This document shows positions 27,152-38,922 of a DNA stretch of 64,000 bases, in pieces (positions within the stretch are counted from its first letter, which is position 1; the number at the start of each line of letters is the position of its first letter). Origin of the DNA: a beta proteobacterium CB (GTDB taxonomy: Bacteria; Pseudomonadota; Gammaproteobacteria; Burkholderiales; Burkholderiaceae); assembly GCA_000342265.1 (NCBI GenBank), contig CP004348.1, forward strand, positions 1,364,001-1,428,000. Direction: 5' to 3'. The notes under the pieces were generated by a model. It ran no database searches, was not told where the DNA came from, and was given only the letters and a program-made list of their open reading frames with translations. Made by a program: the position numbers and the translations under genes.

Positions 27152-28087
27152 TTACTCTAATCCTTGCGCCCGCAATTCAGCGCGATCATCTGCCCACCCA
27201 CGCTTGACCTTGACCCAAGTCTCTAGGAAGACTTTACCGTCAAAGAGTTTTTCCATATCAATGCGGGCGTCGGTTGAAATCTTCTTTAATCTCTCCCCCT
27301 TAGCGCCAATAATCATCGCCTTATGGCTATCACGATCAACCAAAATCGTTGCTGCAATACGGCGCATCTTACCGTCCATCTTGAACTGATCAATGACTAC
27401 TGTGCTCGTGTAAGGCAATTCCTCACCAGTAAAGCGGAACACCTTCTCACGCAGGATCTCGGCAGCCAAAAAGCGCTCACTACGATCCGTAATGGTATCG
27501 CCATCGTAGACCGCCGGTGCCTCAGGCAAATAACCCTCGAGCACATCTAATAATCTTTCAACATCCCCAGGACTTTTGGCACTCATCGGCACGATTTCAG
27601 AGAACTCGCACTTCTGATCTTCATGACCACCCAACTCACACCAAGGGCGGGCCATCTCTTTAATAAAGTTGAGTAGCGCCTGGTCCCGCTCAGAGGGAGT
27701 CTGAAAGCGACTATTAAATAAATCCAATTTGTTTAAAACCAAAACAACTGGCAAGTCATCTGGCAGTAATTTCAAGACCTTCTTGTCATCCTCACCAAAG
27801 TATCCAGCCTCCACTACAAAGCAGGCTACGTTCACATCTTGCAAAGCCGTAGTTACTGTGCGGTTCAAAGCCTTGTTCAGAGTATTCATTAAGCGAGTCT
27901 GAAAACCTGGTGTATCGATAAAGATGAACTGCGCCTCTTCACGATTCTGAATACCTAAAATACGGTGACGTGTGGTTTGCGCCTTACGGGAAGTGATACT
28001 GATCTTCTGACCAACCAATGCATTCAAGAGGGTTGATTTGCCCATATTAGGACGGCCAACAATGGCGATAGTGCCGCATCTAAACAC
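27152..28087 (-). CDS. era: GTPase Era
   Basis: This 311-residue GTPase assists 16S rRNA 3'-end processing and 30S assembly. It carries G1 GRPNMGKS, G3 DTPGF, G4 NKLD and the C-terminal KH domain with [10 protein letters not shown]. The start is GTG at 28087, two bases after the rnc stop, with GAAGGG upstream inside the end of rnc, so the two are translationally coupled. Confidence 0.96.
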   Translation of the reverse strand: MFRCGTIAIVGRPNMGKSTLLNALVGQKISITSRKAQTTRHRILGIQNREEAQFIFIDTPGFQTRLMNTLNKALNRTVTTALQDVNVACFVVEAGYFGEDDKKVLKLLPDDLPVVLVLNKLDLFNSRFQTPSERDQALLNFIKEMARPWCELGGHEDQKCEFSEIVPMSAKSPGDVERLLDVLEGYLPEAPAVYDGDTITDRSERFLAAEILREKVFRFTGEELPYTSTVVIDQFKMDGKMRRIAATILVDRDSHKAMIIGAKGERLKKISTDARIDMEKLFDGKVFLETWVKVKRGWADDRAELRAQGLE

Positions 28088-28089
28088 GA

Positions 28090-28881
28090 TTAGCCCTTCA
28101 GCTTAAGATTTAACTGCTCTTCGGTTGCTACTTTTTTTGCTGCCTTCTTTTTAGCTGACCGAGTCTTTTTAGGTTTACCAAGTGCTTGTGGCAAGGCTTT
28201 CAGAGCTGAGACTAAAGCCAACTTCGCTGCCGCTTGCTCTGCCGCACGTCGTGACGCACCCTCACCCTTAACGGCAACCTTGAGATTGGGTATTAAACAC
28301 TCCACCTCGAATTGCTGATTGTGGGCCGCACCACTGGTACCAGTGACGTTATAGGTGGGCAGCGGCAACTGATAACTCTGCAAACATTCTTGCAATAAGG
28401 TTTTGTCGTCTTTACCCAAAGTCTTTGGATCAACGTTAGCCAAAATAATGGAATAGAGCTTGCGCAAACATGCCTTAGCAGCATCAAACCCACCATCTAA
28501 GAATATTGCGCCAGTGACTGCCTCCAAGGTATCAGCCAGAATAGATGGGCGACGAAAACCACCACTCTTCAGCTCACCCTCGCCTAAGCGTAGGTAGTCA
28601 GATAACGATAGAGTTTGAGCGATTTCATAGAGTGCTTGCTGCTTAACTAGATTAGCTCGAACGCGCGAGAGATCGCCCTCATCTAAGTCGGAATAGCGCT
28701 CGTAGAGCATTTCAGCAACCACGCAATTCAGAATCGAGTCTCCCAAGAACTCCAGGCGCTCATTATTTTTCTTGCTATGGCTGCGATGTGTGAGAGCTTG
28801 ATTGAGCAGCTCTAGTTTTTTAAATGTATAGCCTAGTTGCGCTTGCAGCGGTGCAGTTTCGATGATGGCGCGGGCGTTCAT
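28090..28881 (-). CDS. rnc: ribonuclease III
   Basis: This 263-residue double-strand-specific endoribonuclease processes rRNA precursors. The RNase III signature [12 protein letters not shown] (catalytic Glu/Asp) and the second acidic site ([15 protein letters not shown] region) are present, followed by a dsRNA-binding domain (about 160-228) and a Lys-rich tail of about 30 residues. ATG 28881 is chosen over an upstream TTG at 28902; it begins just before the lepB stop, giving a short overlap region. Confidence 0.95.
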   Translation of the reverse strand: MNARAIIETAPLQAQLGYTFKKLELLNQALTHRSHSKKNNERLEFLGDSILNCVVAEMLYERYSDLDEGDLSRVRANLVKQQALYEIAQTLSLSDYLRLGEGELKSGGFRRPSILADTLEAVTGAIFLDGGFDAAKACLRKLYSIILANVDPKTLGKDDKTLLQECLQSYQLPLPTYNVTGTSGAAHNQQFEVECLIPNLKVAVKGEGASRRAAEQAAAKLALVSALKALPQALGKPKKTRSAKKKAAKKVATEEQLNLKLKG

Positions 28882-28885
28882 GATC

Positions 28886-29692
28886 TTATTCGAAGCCGCC
28901 AATGCGACCGAGATTTCCGAGATTCAGCCAAACAAAGAATGCTTTGCCAACAATATTTTTATCCGGCACAAATCCCCAGTAACGAGAATCGGCACTGTTA
29001 TCACGGTTATCGCCCATGGCAAAGTAATGCCCTACCGGGACTTTACATGTAAGGCCAGCATTGATGTATTGGCAGTTTTCAAATCCAGGGAAACGCTCTG
29101 CAGGGAACATGCCAGCAGGACGATCAGGGTCGTTCAAGATCTCATGCTTATTGCCACCCAAGTCTGCAGGAAATGATTCTGCAAACCGTTTGGCATAGCG
29201 CATATTTTCTGGGTCTAGGTAAGACTCACCACCACTGTATTGCAATGGCTGACCATTTACGGTTAAACGCTTGTCTTGATAGGTAACAGTGTCGCCTGGC
29301 AAAGCCACTACGCGCTTAATGTAATCAACTGATTCATCGCGGGGGTAACGGAAAACCACAACATCGCCACGCTTTGGCGATCCTAATTCAACCACCTTCT
29401 GATTGATCACTGGTAAACGAATACCGTAGGTAAATTTATTTACCAGAATAAAGTCACCAATCTGCAGTGTCGGAATCATGGATCCGGATGGAATCTTAAA
29501 TGGCTCAACAATGAAAGAGCGCAACACAAACACCGCACAAATCACTGGGAAAAAACCAGCTGTGTATTCCAACCACAATGGCATACGGTCGATGCCAGCT
29601 AGACGTCTTTGCGGAGCAAAGTAATAACGGTCAGCAATCCACGCAATTCCAGAGACCACCACCAATACAAAGAGGATGAGAGCAAAGTTCAT
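28886..29692 (-). CDS. lepB: signal peptidase I
   Basis: This 268-residue inner-membrane protease removes Sec and Tat signal peptides. Two transmembrane helices lie near residues 1-20 and 45-65. The nucleophile Ser is in PSGSMIPTL and the general-base Lys in [11 protein letters not shown]; box E ([16 protein letters not shown]) is intact. Its ATG overlaps the lepA stop (TAATG), so the two are coupled. Confidence 0.97.
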   Translation of the reverse strand: MNFALILFVLVVVSGIAWIADRYYFAPQRRLAGIDRMPLWLEYTAGFFPVICAVFVLRSFIVEPFKIPSGSMIPTLQIGDFILVNKFTYGIRLPVINQKVVELGSPKRGDVVVFRYPRDESVDYIKRVVALPGDTVTYQDKRLTVNGQPLQYSGGESYLDPENMRYAKRFAESFPADLGGNKHEILNDPDRPAGMFPAERFPGFENCQYINAGLTCKVPVGHYFAMGDNRDNSADSRYWGFVPDKNIVGKAFFVWLNLGNLGRIGGFE

Positions 29693-31497
29693 TAATCGTC
29701 TACCTGCAAAATGGCTAAGAAGGCCTCTTGTGGGATCTCCACGTTACCTACTTGCTTCATGCGCTTCTTGCCTTCTTTTTGCTTCTCTAATAATTTGCGC
29801 TTACGGGAAATATCACCACCGTAACATTTAGCCAAGACGTTCTTACGCAATGCCTTGACGTTTTCACGGGCAACAATATTGCTGCCGATCGCCGCCTGAA
29901 TAGCTACATCAAACATTTGACGCGGAATAATTCCGCGCATCTTAGCAACCACTTCGCGTCCACGATGCTGGCTATTGCTACGGTGAACGATCACCGATAA
30001 CGCATCAACTCGCTCACTATTAATGAGGATGTCAACTTTAACCACATCAGCTGGACGATATTCTTTGAACTCATAGTCCATCGATGCATAGCCACGAGAA
30101 ATGGATTTCATTTTGTCGAAGAAATCCAAAACAATCTCAGCCATCGGCAACTCATATGTGAGCTTCACTTGACGACCAAGGTAATTCATATCCATCTGAA
30201 TACCGCGCTTACCAACGCACAGAGTAATGATCGCGCCCACATACTCTTGTGGCATATACAAATTCACTGTCACGATAGGCTCAAGAATCGTATTGATCTT
30301 GCTAGCCTCTGGCATCTTAGATGGGTTATCTACCGACAAGATGGTGCCGTCAGACTGCTCAACCTGGTACACCACCGTTGGAGCGGTAGTGATGAGATTC
30401 ATGCCGTACTGACGCTCTAATCTCTCTTGCACGATCTCCATATGGAGCAAGCCCAAGAAGCCACAGCGAAATCCGAAGCCAAGCGCTTGTGAAACCTCAG
30501 GCTCATACAAGAGTGAGGCGTCATTTAACTGAAGCTTCTCCAAAGATTCGCGGAGCTGATCGTATTCGCTCGACTCTACTGGGTATAGACCCGCAAATAC
30601 CTGAGGCTTAACCTCTTTAAAACCAGGCAGCGGCTCACTCGCAGGTACTCGACCTTGTTGTCCAGGGGTATGCGTAACTGTATCGCCCACCTTGGCAGCT
30701 TTTAGCTCTTTAATGCCAGCAATCACAAAGCCCACTTGACCAGCAGACAATTCTGGGCGATCTACGGACTTTGGACTAAACACACCTACATGCTCGACCA
30801 AGTGGCTTGAGCTATTGGACATCAAAGTAATTTTTTCTTTTGGCTTGAGAGTGCCATTCACAACGCGCACCAGCATCACCACACCAACGTAGTTATCAAA
30901 CCAAGAGTCGATAATTAAAGCTTGTAAAGGATCCGCTGCATTGCCTTTAGGTGGCGGTACGCGAGCGATCATTTCCTCAATGACATCCTGCACACCCAAT
31001 CCTGTTTTAGCTGAACAAGTCACCGCTTCCGATGCATCGATACCAATGACATCTTCAATTTCTTTTTTAGCGCGCTCAGGGTCAGCCTGTGGCAAATCAA
31101 TCTTGTTCAGCACCGGCACCACTTCAACACCTAACTCCAGCGCCATGTAACAGTTAGCAACAGTTTGAGCCTCAACGCCTTGGCTGGCATCGACTACTAA
31201 CAATGCGCCTTCGCATGCTGAGAGTGAACGACTCACCTCATACGAGAAGTCGACGTGTCCCGGGGTATCAATCAAATTGATGTTGTAGGTTTTACCGTCT
31301 TTAGACTTATAAGTCAGCGCTGCTGTTTGTGCTTTGATAGTGATGCCACGCTCACGTTCGATATCCATCGAATCTAGAACTTGGGCTTCCATTTCACGAT
31401 CAGAGAGACCGCCACAAAGTTGGATGATGCGATCAGCAAGCGTTGATTTGCCGTGATCAATATGGGCGATGATAGAAAAATTGCGGATTAAATCCAT
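29692..31497 (-). CDS. lepA: elongation factor 4 (LepA)
   Basis: This 601-residue translational GTPase has G1 [10 protein letters not shown]3 DTPGHVDF, G4 NKIDLP, the EF-G-like domains and the LepA-specific C-terminal domain. Length is normal for the family. It acts on ribosomes, in initiation/assembly or back-translocation. It leads the lepA-lepB-rnc-era-recO chain and is separated from degQ by about 144 nt. Confidence 0.98.
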   Translation of the reverse strand: MDLIRNFSIIAHIDHGKSTLADRIIQLCGGLSDREMEAQVLDSMDIERERGITIKAQTAALTYKSKDGKTYNINLIDTPGHVDFSYEVSRSLSACEGALLVVDASQGVEAQTVANCYMALELGVEVVPVLNKIDLPQADPERAKKEIEDVIGIDASEAVTCSAKTGLGVQDVIEEMIARVPPPKGNAADPLQALIIDSWFDNYVGVVMLVRVVNGTLKPKEKITLMSNSSSHLVEHVGVFSPKSVDRPELSAGQVGFVIAGIKELKAAKVGDTVTHTPGQQGRVPASEPLPGFKEVKPQVFAGLYPVESSEYDQLRESLEKLQLNDASLLYEPEVSQALGFGFRCGFLGLLHMEIVQERLERQYGMNLITTAPTVVYQVEQSDGTILSVDNPSKMPEASKINTILEPIVTVNLYMPQEYVGAIITLCVGKRGIQMDMNYLGRQVKLTYELPMAEIVLDFFDKMKSISRGYASMDYEFKEYRPADVVKVDILINSERVDALSVIVHRSNSQHRGREVVAKMRGIIPRQMFDVAIQAAIGSNIVARENVKALRKNVLAKCYGGDISRKRKLLEKQKEGKKRMKQVGNVEIPQEAFLAILQVDD

Positions 31498-31641
31498 AGC
31501 GTCTTATGTGGTCTTCAAAAAACGCCTTGTCAGAGCGCACCACAATGATGCGCTGCAAAAAGCCGTCTTGGAGTGATTGTAATGGGTGGCGCCAAAATAG
31601 CGCCGAACCCGTTTATTTCATCTAAAAACCCTGCTTTTGGC

Positions 31642-33090
31642 TTATTTTGGCCTAACAGGAATAACCATGGTACTGTCGGCTCGACGGACGAAAACGGGGA
31701 CCGCCTTATTGGAGTCCAAACCCTTCACTAGGCCCTCAAACTGCTTTACCCCAGTGATATCAGCATCTGCAATCCGAATAATGACATCTCCTGGACGAAC
31801 ACCTGCACGTGCCAAGGGACCATCTCCCAAGCCAGTAACCTCAACGCCACCACGGATATTGAGTTCCTTTCTCTTGCTATCCGAGGGCTCGGAAACCACC
31901 ACTCCAAGAGAATTCGCATTTCCACCTGATGAACCTAAGTTGTCTGACTTCTTGACGGCAGCTTGACCTGCTTCGGTATCCACCACAGAAACCATCAAAT
32001 CTTTGGTAGAGCCTTTACGCCAAACCTGTACGCTGGCACTAGTACCTGGCTTAGTATCACCAACAGCTCTAGGCAGATCGGTAGATTTGCCAATATCACG
32101 GCCATTGAAGCTGAGAATCACGTCACCAGACTCAATACCGCCCGCTGCCGCTGGTCCACCCGGCTCAACGTTGCGAACATAAGCGCCACGTGGCTTACCC
32201 AATCCAAGGCTCTCTGCAATTTCTTTGGTCATTTCACCTAAAGCCACGCCAATACGACCACGCGTCATTTTTCCATTGGTACGTAATTGATCTGCTACAC
32301 GCATGGCCTCATCAATCGGAATCGCAAATGAGATGCCCATATAACCGCCAGAGCGGCTAAAGATTTGTGAGTTAATGCCGATGACTTGTCCGGCTGTATT
32401 TAGCAAAGGGCCACCTGAATTGCCTGGGTTAACCGCAACGTCAGTCTGAATGAAGGGCAAGTAGTCGCCAGTATCACGACTCTTGGCAGACACAATGCCT
32501 GCAGTCACGGTATTTTCTAAACCAAATGGGGAGCCAATGGCTAACACCCACTCACCCACCCTCACGCGAGAAGAGTCACCCAATGGCAACTTAGGCAAAT
32601 CGCGTGCATCAATTTTGACAACTGCCACGTCGGTCCGCTTATCCATACCTAATAGCTTGGCTTTGTACTCACGCTTGTCGGTCAAGGTGACATAGATAGT
32701 ATTAGCACCCTCAACTACGTGGGCATTGGTCAAAATTAAACCATTCGATTCAATAATGAAACCGGAGCCTACGCCGCGATCTGCTTCTTGCGGCTTACCG
32801 GGATTGGGTTGGGCTTGTTTGGGTCCACCAGGCAAACCTGGAATAGGTACTCCGAAAAAGCGACGAAAGAACTCAGCCTGATCCTCTGGCATGCCTGGGA
32901 AGCCACCCTGAGATTGTTGCTGCATCACTTTTTCGGTGGTGCGAATATTCACAACGGCCGGACTTGCTCTTTCAACTAGATCGGCAAAATCAGGGATAGA
33001 GACGCGTGGGCTCTGAGCGCAGGCCTGCTGAATAAACGCAATTTGCCCCAAGCTAAAGATAGCCAAGAACGCAATAAGGTACTTTTTCAT
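31642..33090 (-). CDS. degQ: DegQ/MucD-type periplasmic serine endoprotease (Do family)
   Basis: This 482-residue HtrA protease degrades misfolded envelope proteins. A Sec signal peptide ends near ACAQ (residue 26). The catalytic triad is His in TNAHVVEG, Asp in RTDVAVVKID and Ser in NPGNSGGPL, followed by two PDZ domains (about 280-370 and 395-482). The ATG at 33090 begins the signal peptide directly; a TTG at 33120 would add a long n-region. In relatives it follows rpoE-rseA-rseB, but here fabF is only about 70 nt upstream. Confidence 0.93.
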   Translation of the reverse strand: MKKYLIAFLAIFSLGQIAFIQQACAQSPRVSIPDFADLVERASPAVVNIRTTEKVMQQQSQGGFPGMPEDQAEFFRRFFGVPIPGLPGGPKQAQPNPGKPQEADRGVGSGFIIESNGLILTNAHVVEGANTIYVTLTDKREYKAKLLGMDKRTDVAVVKIDARDLPKLPLGDSSRVRVGEWVLAIGSPFGLENTVTAGIVSAKSRDTGDYLPFIQTDVAVNPGNSGGPLLNTAGQVIGINSQIFSRSGGYMGISFAIPIDEAMRVADQLRTNGKMTRGRIGVALGEMTKEIAESLGLGKPRGAYVRNVEPGGPAAAGGIESGDVILSFNGRDIGKSTDLPRAVGDTKPGTSASVQVWRKGSTKDLMVSVVDTEAGQAAVKKSDNLGSSGGNANSLGVVVSEPSDSKRKELNIRGGVEVTGLGDGPLARAGVRPGDVIIRIADADITGVKQFEGLVKGLDSNKAVPVFVRRADSTMVIPVRPK

Positions 33091-33161
33091 AATGCTATAG
33101 ACCTGCTTGGTAAAAACCAATAATTAAAGAAACGAAGAAAGGAAATAACCTATTAAGGATA

Positions 33162-34409
33162 TTAGGTCAATTTGCCAAAAATCAAGGTACCGTTAGTACC
33201 CCCAAAGCCAAAGTTGTTTTTGACAGCATGGTCGATCTTCACATCACGAGCAGTATTGGCGCAGTAGTCCAAATCACACTCGGGATCTTGATTGAAGATG
33301 TTGATGGTTGGTGGAGACTTCTGGTTATGTAGAGCCAGAATAGTAAAGACAGACTCCAAGCCGCCGGCACCGCCTAAAAGGTGGCCAGTCATCGACTTAG
33401 TGGAGTTGATCAAAGTCTTCTTAGCATGATCGCCAAGAGCAGCCTTGATGGCGCCGGTTTCATTCTTATCGCCCAAAGGTGTCGACGTACCATGCGCATT
33501 AATGTATTGAATCTGATCGGCATTTAAGCCGGCATCGCGCATAGCGTTGACCATGCAACGACGTGGGCCATCCATATTTGGGGCGGTCATGTGATACGCA
33601 TCACCACTCATACCGAAGCCCAAGAGCTCGCAGTAGATTTTTGCACCACGTGCTTTTGCGTGCTCATACTCTTCCAAGACAACAACACCAGCACCCTCAC
33701 CCAGAACGAAACCATCACGGTCTCTATCCCATGGGCGTGAAGCTGTTGCAGGGTCATCATTACGAGTAGATAGCGCTCTTGCTGAAGCAAAGCCACCAAC
33801 ACCTAATGCAGAAATCGTAGATTCAGCACCGCCGGCAACCATCACATCGGCATCGCCGTACTGAATTAAGCGTGCTGCCAATCCAATGCTGTGCAAGCCA
33901 GTAGTACAGGCTGTCACTGCAGCCACATTTGGACCTTTAAGACCAAACAAGATACTGAGGTGACCAGAAATCATATTAATGATTGAGCCTGGTACAAAGA
34001 ATGGGGAGATGCGACGAGGGCCACGAGCCAATAACTCAGCGCCAGTTTCTTCAATCATTGGCAAACCACCAATACCTGAACCAACCATAACGCCAACGCG
34101 CTCAGCGTTCTCTTCCGTTACCTGTAAACCGCTATCGCGAATAGCTTGCGTACCAGCAGCAATGCCGTAATGGATGAAGGTATCCATATGGCGCGCCTCT
34201 TTGGCAGAAACATATTCTTCGACATTGAAATCTTTCACCTCGCCGGCGAAATGCACGCTCAGCGGAGTGTGGTCAAACTTCGTGATGGTAGCAATGCCCG
34301 ATTTGCCCGCGAGCAAATTAGACCAAGCTACATCAACCGAGTTACCAACTGGTGAAATAAGGCCTAAGCCGGTAACAACAACCCGGCGACGGCCATTTGA
34401 TGCTGACAC
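33162..34409 (-). CDS. fabF: beta-ketoacyl-ACP synthase II
   Basis: This 415-residue condensing enzyme elongates acyl-ACP with malonyl-ACP in type II fatty acid synthesis. The active-site Cys is in TACTTGLHS, and the two His are in [11 protein letters not shown] and KSMTGHLLG. It lies 28 nt after acpP, the usual arrangement. Confidence 0.97.
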   Translation of the reverse strand: MSASNGRRRVVVTGLGLISPVGNSVDVAWSNLLAGKSGIATITKFDHTPLSVHFAGEVKDFNVEEYVSAKEARHMDTFIHYGIAAGTQAIRDSGLQVTEENAERVGVMVGSGIGGLPMIEETGAELLARGPRRISPFFVPGSIINMISGHLSILFGLKGPNVAAVTACTTGLHSIGLAARLIQYGDADVMVAGGAESTISALGVGGFASARALSTRNDDPATASRPWDRDRDGFVLGEGAGVVVLEEYEHAKARGAKIYCELLGFGMSGDAYHMTAPNMDGPRRCMVNAMRDAGLNADQIQYINAHGTSTPLGDKNETGAIKAALGDHAKKTLINSTKSMTGHLLGGAGGLESVFTILALHNQKSPPTINIFNQDPECDLDYCANTARDVKIDHAVKNNFGFGGTNGTLIFGKLT

Positions 34410-34437
34410 AGTAATAGCTTTTAACTAAGCTCGGGAA

Positions 34438-34677
34438 TTAACCCTGAGCTTTAGACTGAGCAAAATCGATAGCGAGCTGAACAGTAGTAATTTTTTCAGC
34501 TTCTTCATCCGGAATTTCAATTCCGAATTCATCTTCCAAAGCCATTACCAATTCAACAGTGTCAAGAGAGTCTGCGCCTAAGTCATTCACAAAAGAAGAT
34601 TCATTCTTGATATCTGCTTCTGCGACGCCCAATTGCTCAGCGACGATCTTCTTAACGCGTTGTTCGATGTTATCCAT
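34438..34677 (-). CDS. acpP: acyl carrier protein
   Basis: This 79-residue acidic protein carries acyl chains on a phosphopantetheine attached to Ser in [11 protein letters not shown]. The ATG at 34677 is preceded by GGGGGA; an in-frame TTG further upstream is rejected because the family starts at MDNIEQRV. It lies between fabG and fabF. Confidence 0.98.
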   Translation of the reverse strand: MDNIEQRVKKIVAEQLGVAEADIKNESSFVNDLGADSLDTVELVMALEDEFGIEIPDEEAEKITTVQLAIDFAQSKAQG

Positions 34678-34780
34678 TAATTCCCCCAAGGGTTGTAAAA
34701 AAACGATGAAAAGGATTTTATCAGCTTGGCGGGCTAAATTAGTAAATCCGCCAAAAAATGATCAAATTTCTGCTGTATTT

Positions 34781-35524
34781 TTAGGCTAAATAGAGGCCAC
34801 CATTGACATGCAAGGTGTTCCCAGTAATGTATCCAGCCGCTGGAGAGGCTAAAAACGCCACTGCCTGCGCTACATCCTCTGGGCTACCTAAACGGGCCAA
34901 GGGAATATTCGCTTTTAGGCTGTTTTGCTGCTCTTCACTCAAAGCGCGGGTCATATCGGTATCAATAAATCCTGGTGCAACACAGTTCACAGTGATATTG
35001 CGGCTACCAATTTCGCGGGCTAAAGCACGGGTCATGCCCGAAACACCCGATTTGGCAGCGGCGTAATTTGCCTGCCCAGGGTTGCCCATATGACCAACAA
35101 TCGAGGTGATATTGATAATGCGGCCAGCGCGCGCTTTCATCATCGGGCGCATTACAGCCTGTGACAAACGGAAAACCGCACTTAAATTGGTGTCAATCAC
35201 ATCAGTCCACTCATCTGTTTTCATGCGCATAGCTAGGTTATCGCGGGTGATACCGGCGTTATTCACCAAAATATTGATACCCCCAAAATCCTTGACGATC
35301 AAATCGATGATGTCTTCGCAAGCCTTTGGATCGGTCACATTCAATACCTCGCCACGACCACCGCTCGCTTGTAAACGGGCATTGATCGCTTTGGCGCCAT
35401 CCTCAGAGGTGGCAGTGCCAATGACCTTTGCACCACATTTCACCAGTTCATCCGCAATGGCCTGACCAATCCCGCGCGATGCGCCGGTTACCAATGCAAT
35501 TTGTCCGCTTAAGTCGAGATTCAT
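34781..35524 (-). CDS. fabG: 3-oxoacyl-ACP reductase
   Basis: This 247-residue SDR reduces beta-ketoacyl-ACP with NADPH. The N-terminal TGASRGIG binds the cofactor; NNAG, the Ser of NITSIVG and YAAAK complete the active site. It is in the fabH-fabD-fabG-acpP-fabF run on the minus strand. Confidence 0.97.
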   Translation of the reverse strand: MNLDLSGQIALVTGASRGIGQAIADELVKCGAKVIGTATSEDGAKAINARLQASGGRGEVLNVTDPKACEDIIDLIVKDFGGINILVNNAGITRDNLAMRMKTDEWTDVIDTNLSAVFRLSQAVMRPMMKARAGRIINITSIVGHMGNPGQANYAAAKSGVSGMTRALAREIGSRNITVNCVAPGFIDTDMTRALSEEQQNSLKANIPLARLGSPEDVAQAVAFLASPAAGYITGNTLHVNGGLYLA

Positions 35525-35562
35525 ATTTGTCTTCCGTCGTTTTTTGTTGCTTCTTTGTATTT

Positions 35563-36498
35563 TTACTTTACTGTACCCAGTGCTTCGGTAAGGCTAGCCT
35601 CATCAAAAATAGGAATGCCAACAACATTCTCGTTAATACGCTTAGTCAGCCCAGCCAATACCTTGCCAGGGCCGCACTCTACAACCTGAGTAATGCCCTG
35701 TTGTGCCATGGCATTGATAGTCTCTTGCCAACGCACGGGCTTGGCAGCTTGGCGTACTAAGGCGTCTTTGATAGCCGCTGGATCATTGAGGACATTGACA
35801 TCAACGTTATTAACTACAGAAATAGTGGGGACCTTAAATTCAATATCCGCTAAGTAGCCTTTGAGTTTTTCAGAGGCAGGCTGTAGCAAGGATGAATGAA
35901 ATGGTGCTGATACCGGCAATGGCAGAGCGCGTTTTGCGCCAGCCGCCTTCAATAATTCACAGGCTTTCGTCACAGCATCGCTACCACCAGCAATCACTAC
36001 TTGTCCTGGGGCATTGAAGTTCACTGCCTCGACTACGCCACCAGAGGCTACAGCAGCTTCAGCGCAAACCGCCTTCACAATCGCGTCATCCAAACCTAAG
36101 ATCGCAGCCATACCGCCCGTACCAACTGGTACAGCGGTCTGCATAGCTTCAGCACGAAAGCGCACCAAAGGCACGGCGTCTTTAAAAGAGATTACGCCAG
36201 CAGCAACCAAAGCAGAGTATTCACCCAAACTGTGGCCAGCCATCATCTGAGGAACAGCACCACCAGAGGCCAGCCAAGCACGATAAAACGCAATCGCTGC
36301 AGTCAACATCACAGGCTGCGTATTGGTTGTTAAAGACAATGCTTCTGCAGGGCCCTCAGCAATCAGTTTTGCAACATCTTCACCCAAAGCTTCTGAAGCC
36401 TCTTGCAAAGTCGCGCGAACTTCAGGGCGATCCGCAATGGAATTGAGCATGCCAACAGATTGGGAGCCTTGGCCAGGAAATACAAATGCAAATGTCAT
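35563..36498 (-). CDS. fabD: malonyl-CoA:ACP transacylase
   Basis: This 311-residue acyltransferase loads malonyl groups onto ACP. It shows FPGQGSQ at the N-terminus, the nucleophilic Ser in GHSLGEYSAL and the catalytic His in SAPFHSSL. It lies 38 nt upstream of fabG. Confidence 0.97.
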   Translation of the reverse strand: MTFAFVFPGQGSQSVGMLNSIADRPEVRATLQEASEALGEDVAKLIAEGPAEALSLTTNTQPVMLTAAIAFYRAWLASGGAVPQMMAGHSLGEYSALVAAGVISFKDAVPLVRFRAEAMQTAVPVGTGGMAAILGLDDAIVKAVCAEAAVASGGVVEAVNFNAPGQVVIAGGSDAVTKACELLKAAGAKRALPLPVSAPFHSSLLQPASEKLKGYLADIEFKVPTISVVNNVDVNVLNDPAAIKDALVRQAAKPVRWQETINAMAQQGITQVVECGPGKVLAGLTKRINENVVGIPIFDEASLTEALGTVK

Positions 36499-36553
36499 AG
36501 GATTGATCGCTGAATAATAGTTGTGAATGTATTTTTAGCTTTAGTAGTTTGCT

Positions 36554-37540
36554 TTAGTACTTAATGACTGCCGCGCCCCAAGCAAAGCCACCGCCCACAC
36601 CCTCTAGCAAGAGGTGCTGGCCGCGCTGAATTTGACCAGAGCGAACGCCGACATCCAAGGCAAGCGGTATAGATGCAGCAGAAGTATTGCCATGTTCATG
36701 GACAGTCACAATGACATTGTCCATCGACATACCCATCTTGCGAGCTGTACTCTCCATGATGCGAATATTGGCCTGGTGTGGCACCAACCAATCGATTTGC
36801 TCTGGCTTGAGATTGGCTTTTTCCAAGGCTTCATGTGCAACTTGCTCAAGCACTTTGACGGCCAACTTAAATACCGCAGGACCATCCATAGTTAAGTAAG
36901 CAGAGCCATCTACACCACCCTGCTTAGCACGCCCTGGTACGCATAGAATATCGCGCTGACTACCATCAGCATGTAAAGCCGTTGCCAAAATGCCAGGCTC
37001 AGAAGAAGCTTCTAGCACGACTGCACCAGCGCCATCACCAAACAAAACAGAAGTAGTGCGATCTTGAAAATCCAAAATGCGAGAGAAGGTTTCTGCACCC
37101 AAAACTAATACTTTTTTGTAAGCACCTGTACGGATAAATGCATCTGCAATGGCGAGGGCATAAGTAAACCCAGCGCATACTGCCTGCACATCAAATGCTG
37201 CGCAATTGGTATGGGCTCCAAGCTTATCTTGCACTACACAAGCTGTACTTGGGAAACCACCTAAATGATCTGGCGTCGATGTTGCTAAGATAATCAAATC
37301 AAGATCTTCTGAGGTACAGCCAGCTGCCTCTAATGCTGCTTGCGCAGCTTTGACTGCCAAGTCACTCGTGAGTTGATTTTCTGCAGCAAAATGACGAGCA
37401 GAAATTCCGCTGCGAGTCACAATCCATTCATCACTAGTCTCAAGACCAATCTTTGCTAAACGTTCAACGAGGTCTTGATTACTTAAACGTAACTCAGGAA
37501 GATAGCTTCCAGTTCCCGCTATCCGTGAATAGGTACTCAT
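36554..37540 (-). CDS. fabH: beta-ketoacyl-ACP synthase III
   Basis: This 328-residue enzyme starts fatty acid synthesis by condensing acetyl-CoA with malonyl-ACP. The catalytic Cys is in [10 protein letters not shown], with His in PHQANIRI and Asn in HGNTSAAS. It begins 2 nt after plsX. Confidence 0.97.
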   Translation of the reverse strand: MSTYSRIAGTGSYLPELRLSNQDLVERLAKIGLETSDEWIVTRSGISARHFAAENQLTSDLAVKAAQAALEAAGCTSEDLDLIILATSTPDHLGGFPSTACVVQDKLGAHTNCAAFDVQAVCAGFTYALAIADAFIRTGAYKKVLVLGAETFSRILDFQDRTTSVLFGDGAGAVVLEASSEPGILATALHADGSQRDILCVPGRAKQGGVDGSAYLTMDGPAVFKLAVKVLEQVAHEALEKANLKPEQIDWLVPHQANIRIMESTARKMGMSMDNVIVTVHEHGNTSAASIPLALDVGVRSGQIQRGQHLLLEGVGGGFAWGAAVIKY

Positions 37541-37542
37541 GA

Positions 37543-38553
37543 TTATTTTGTCTCCGCCACAAAAGCTTGAGCGATACGCTCTACCATGCGATTTTTTGCT
37601 GCCTCATATGCGCGATCAAGCGCAAAGCCAAATGCAAAACGATCTGCTGAACCGTGACTCTTGATGACGCAACCGCGCAAACCTAAGAGTACTGCACCGT
37701 TATAGCGACGATGGTCAACACGCTTACGCACACGCAACAATGGCACCATAGCGCAGATCGCCATCAGCTTGGTGAGCCATGATCGATTGAATTCTTCTTT
37801 TATTAAGCCGCTCATCATCTTCGCCAAGCCTTCGCTTGCCTTGAGAACTACGTTGCCCACAAAACCATCACACACCACGATATCCGTGGTGCCCTTAAAA
37901 ATATCATTGCCTTCTACGTTTCCGTAAAAGTTTAAATTGGTTTGACGCAGCAGCTCACTCGTCTGCTTAACCACTTCATTCCCTTTAATCACTTCTTCGC
38001 CAATATTGAGGAGACCAATAGAAGGATTTTGCGTGCCATCAACCACTTGAACCATCACGTTAGCCATTTGCGCAAACTGCACCAAATGCATAGGCTCGCA
38101 ATCTGCGTTGGCACCCAGGTCCAACATAGTAGTGCCACGCCCTTTTTCATTGGGAATCGCAGTAGCAATCGCAGGACGATCAACACCATCCAAAGTTTTA
38201 AGAATATAGCGGGAGATTGCCATCAAGGCACCGGTATTCCCAGAAGAGATGATTGCATCAGCCAACCCTTCCTTGACCTGCTCAATAGCAACGCGCATGG
38301 AGGAGTCTTTTTTACGACGCAGTGCCACCTCAATGGGGTCATCCATCAAGACAACTTCACTAGCGGGAATAATTTGAATGCGTTCCATTGGCGCTTTTGG
38401 AAATTTACTCAAGGCTTGCTTGAGCGCTTCCGGATTACCAACTAAGGCAATCTTCACATCCGCATGTTTTTCGAGAAAATCGCAACAAGCTGGGACCGTA
38501 ACAACTACCCCATGATCTCCGCCCATGGCATCGATAGCAAGAGTGACACTCAT
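37543..38553 (-). CDS. plsX: phosphate acyltransferase
   Basis: This 336-residue enzyme makes acyl-phosphate from acyl-ACP for phospholipid synthesis. The N-terminal [10 protein letters not shown] is the family signature, with [10 protein letters not shown] and [12 protein letters not shown] further on. It lies between rpmF and fabH; a hairpin terminator separates it from rpmF. Confidence 0.97.
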   Translation of the reverse strand: MSVTLAIDAMGGDHGVVVTVPACCDFLEKHADVKIALVGNPEALKQALSKFPKAPMERIQIIPASEVVLMDDPIEVALRRKKDSSMRVAIEQVKEGLADAIISSGNTGALMAISRYILKTLDGVDRPAIATAIPNEKGRGTTMLDLGANADCEPMHLVQFAQMANVMVQVVDGTQNPSIGLLNIGEEVIKGNEVVKQTSELLRQTNLNFYGNVEGNDIFKGTTDIVVCDGFVGNVVLKASEGLAKMMSGLIKEEFNRSWLTKLMAICAMVPLLRVRKRVDHRRYNGAVLLGLRGCVIKSHGSADRFAFGFALDRAYEAAKNRMVERIAQAFVAETK

Positions 38554-38584
38554 AAAATCAGGTATTGCTGCAAGTGGTTTTTTT

Positions 38585-38617
38585 CAAAGAAAAAAGCGGC
38601 TTTTATTGGAGCCGCTT
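38585..38617 (-). terminator. intrinsic terminator/attenuator between rpmF and plsX
   Basis: AAGCGGCT (38594-38601) pairs with AGCCGCTT (38610-38617) around an 8-nt loop, followed on the minus strand by TTTTTTC. It should stop part of the rpmF transcripts before plsX. Confidence 0.8.
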
Positions 38618-38637
38618 CTATCTTTTAGACTAAAGAA

Positions 38638-38817
38638 TTAGTCGTTTTTTGTTTTAACAACTTTACGACCACGATAGTAGCCGTTTGGTGAAATGTGGTG
38701 GCGCAAATGAGCCTCACCAGTTGTGGCTTCAACAGCCGTAGCAGGTGCGGTCAAAAAGTCGTGCGCACGGTGCATGCCACGTTTGGATGGGGATTTTTTA
38801 TTCTGTTGGACGGCCAT
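38638..38817 (-). CDS. rpmF: 50S ribosomal protein L32
   Basis: This 59-residue basic protein is short but clear: it starts [20 protein letters not shown] and ends near KVVKTKND. It lacks the Cys pairs of zinc-binding L32 forms. It lies between yceD and plsX, the standard yceD-rpmF-plsX-fab order. Confidence 0.97.
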   Translation of the reverse strand: MAVQQNKKSPSKRGMHRAHDFLTAPATAVEATTGEAHLRHHISPNGYYRGRKVVKTKND

Positions 38818-38922
38818 ATTGAACTCCTAAGCAAGGCGACATTCTAGCATGTAAATTGAGCTAAATGCTTGATTAATTGATAAAGCAGATTTGAAATACC
38901 ACCCCCAATACATGGGGTGCAA

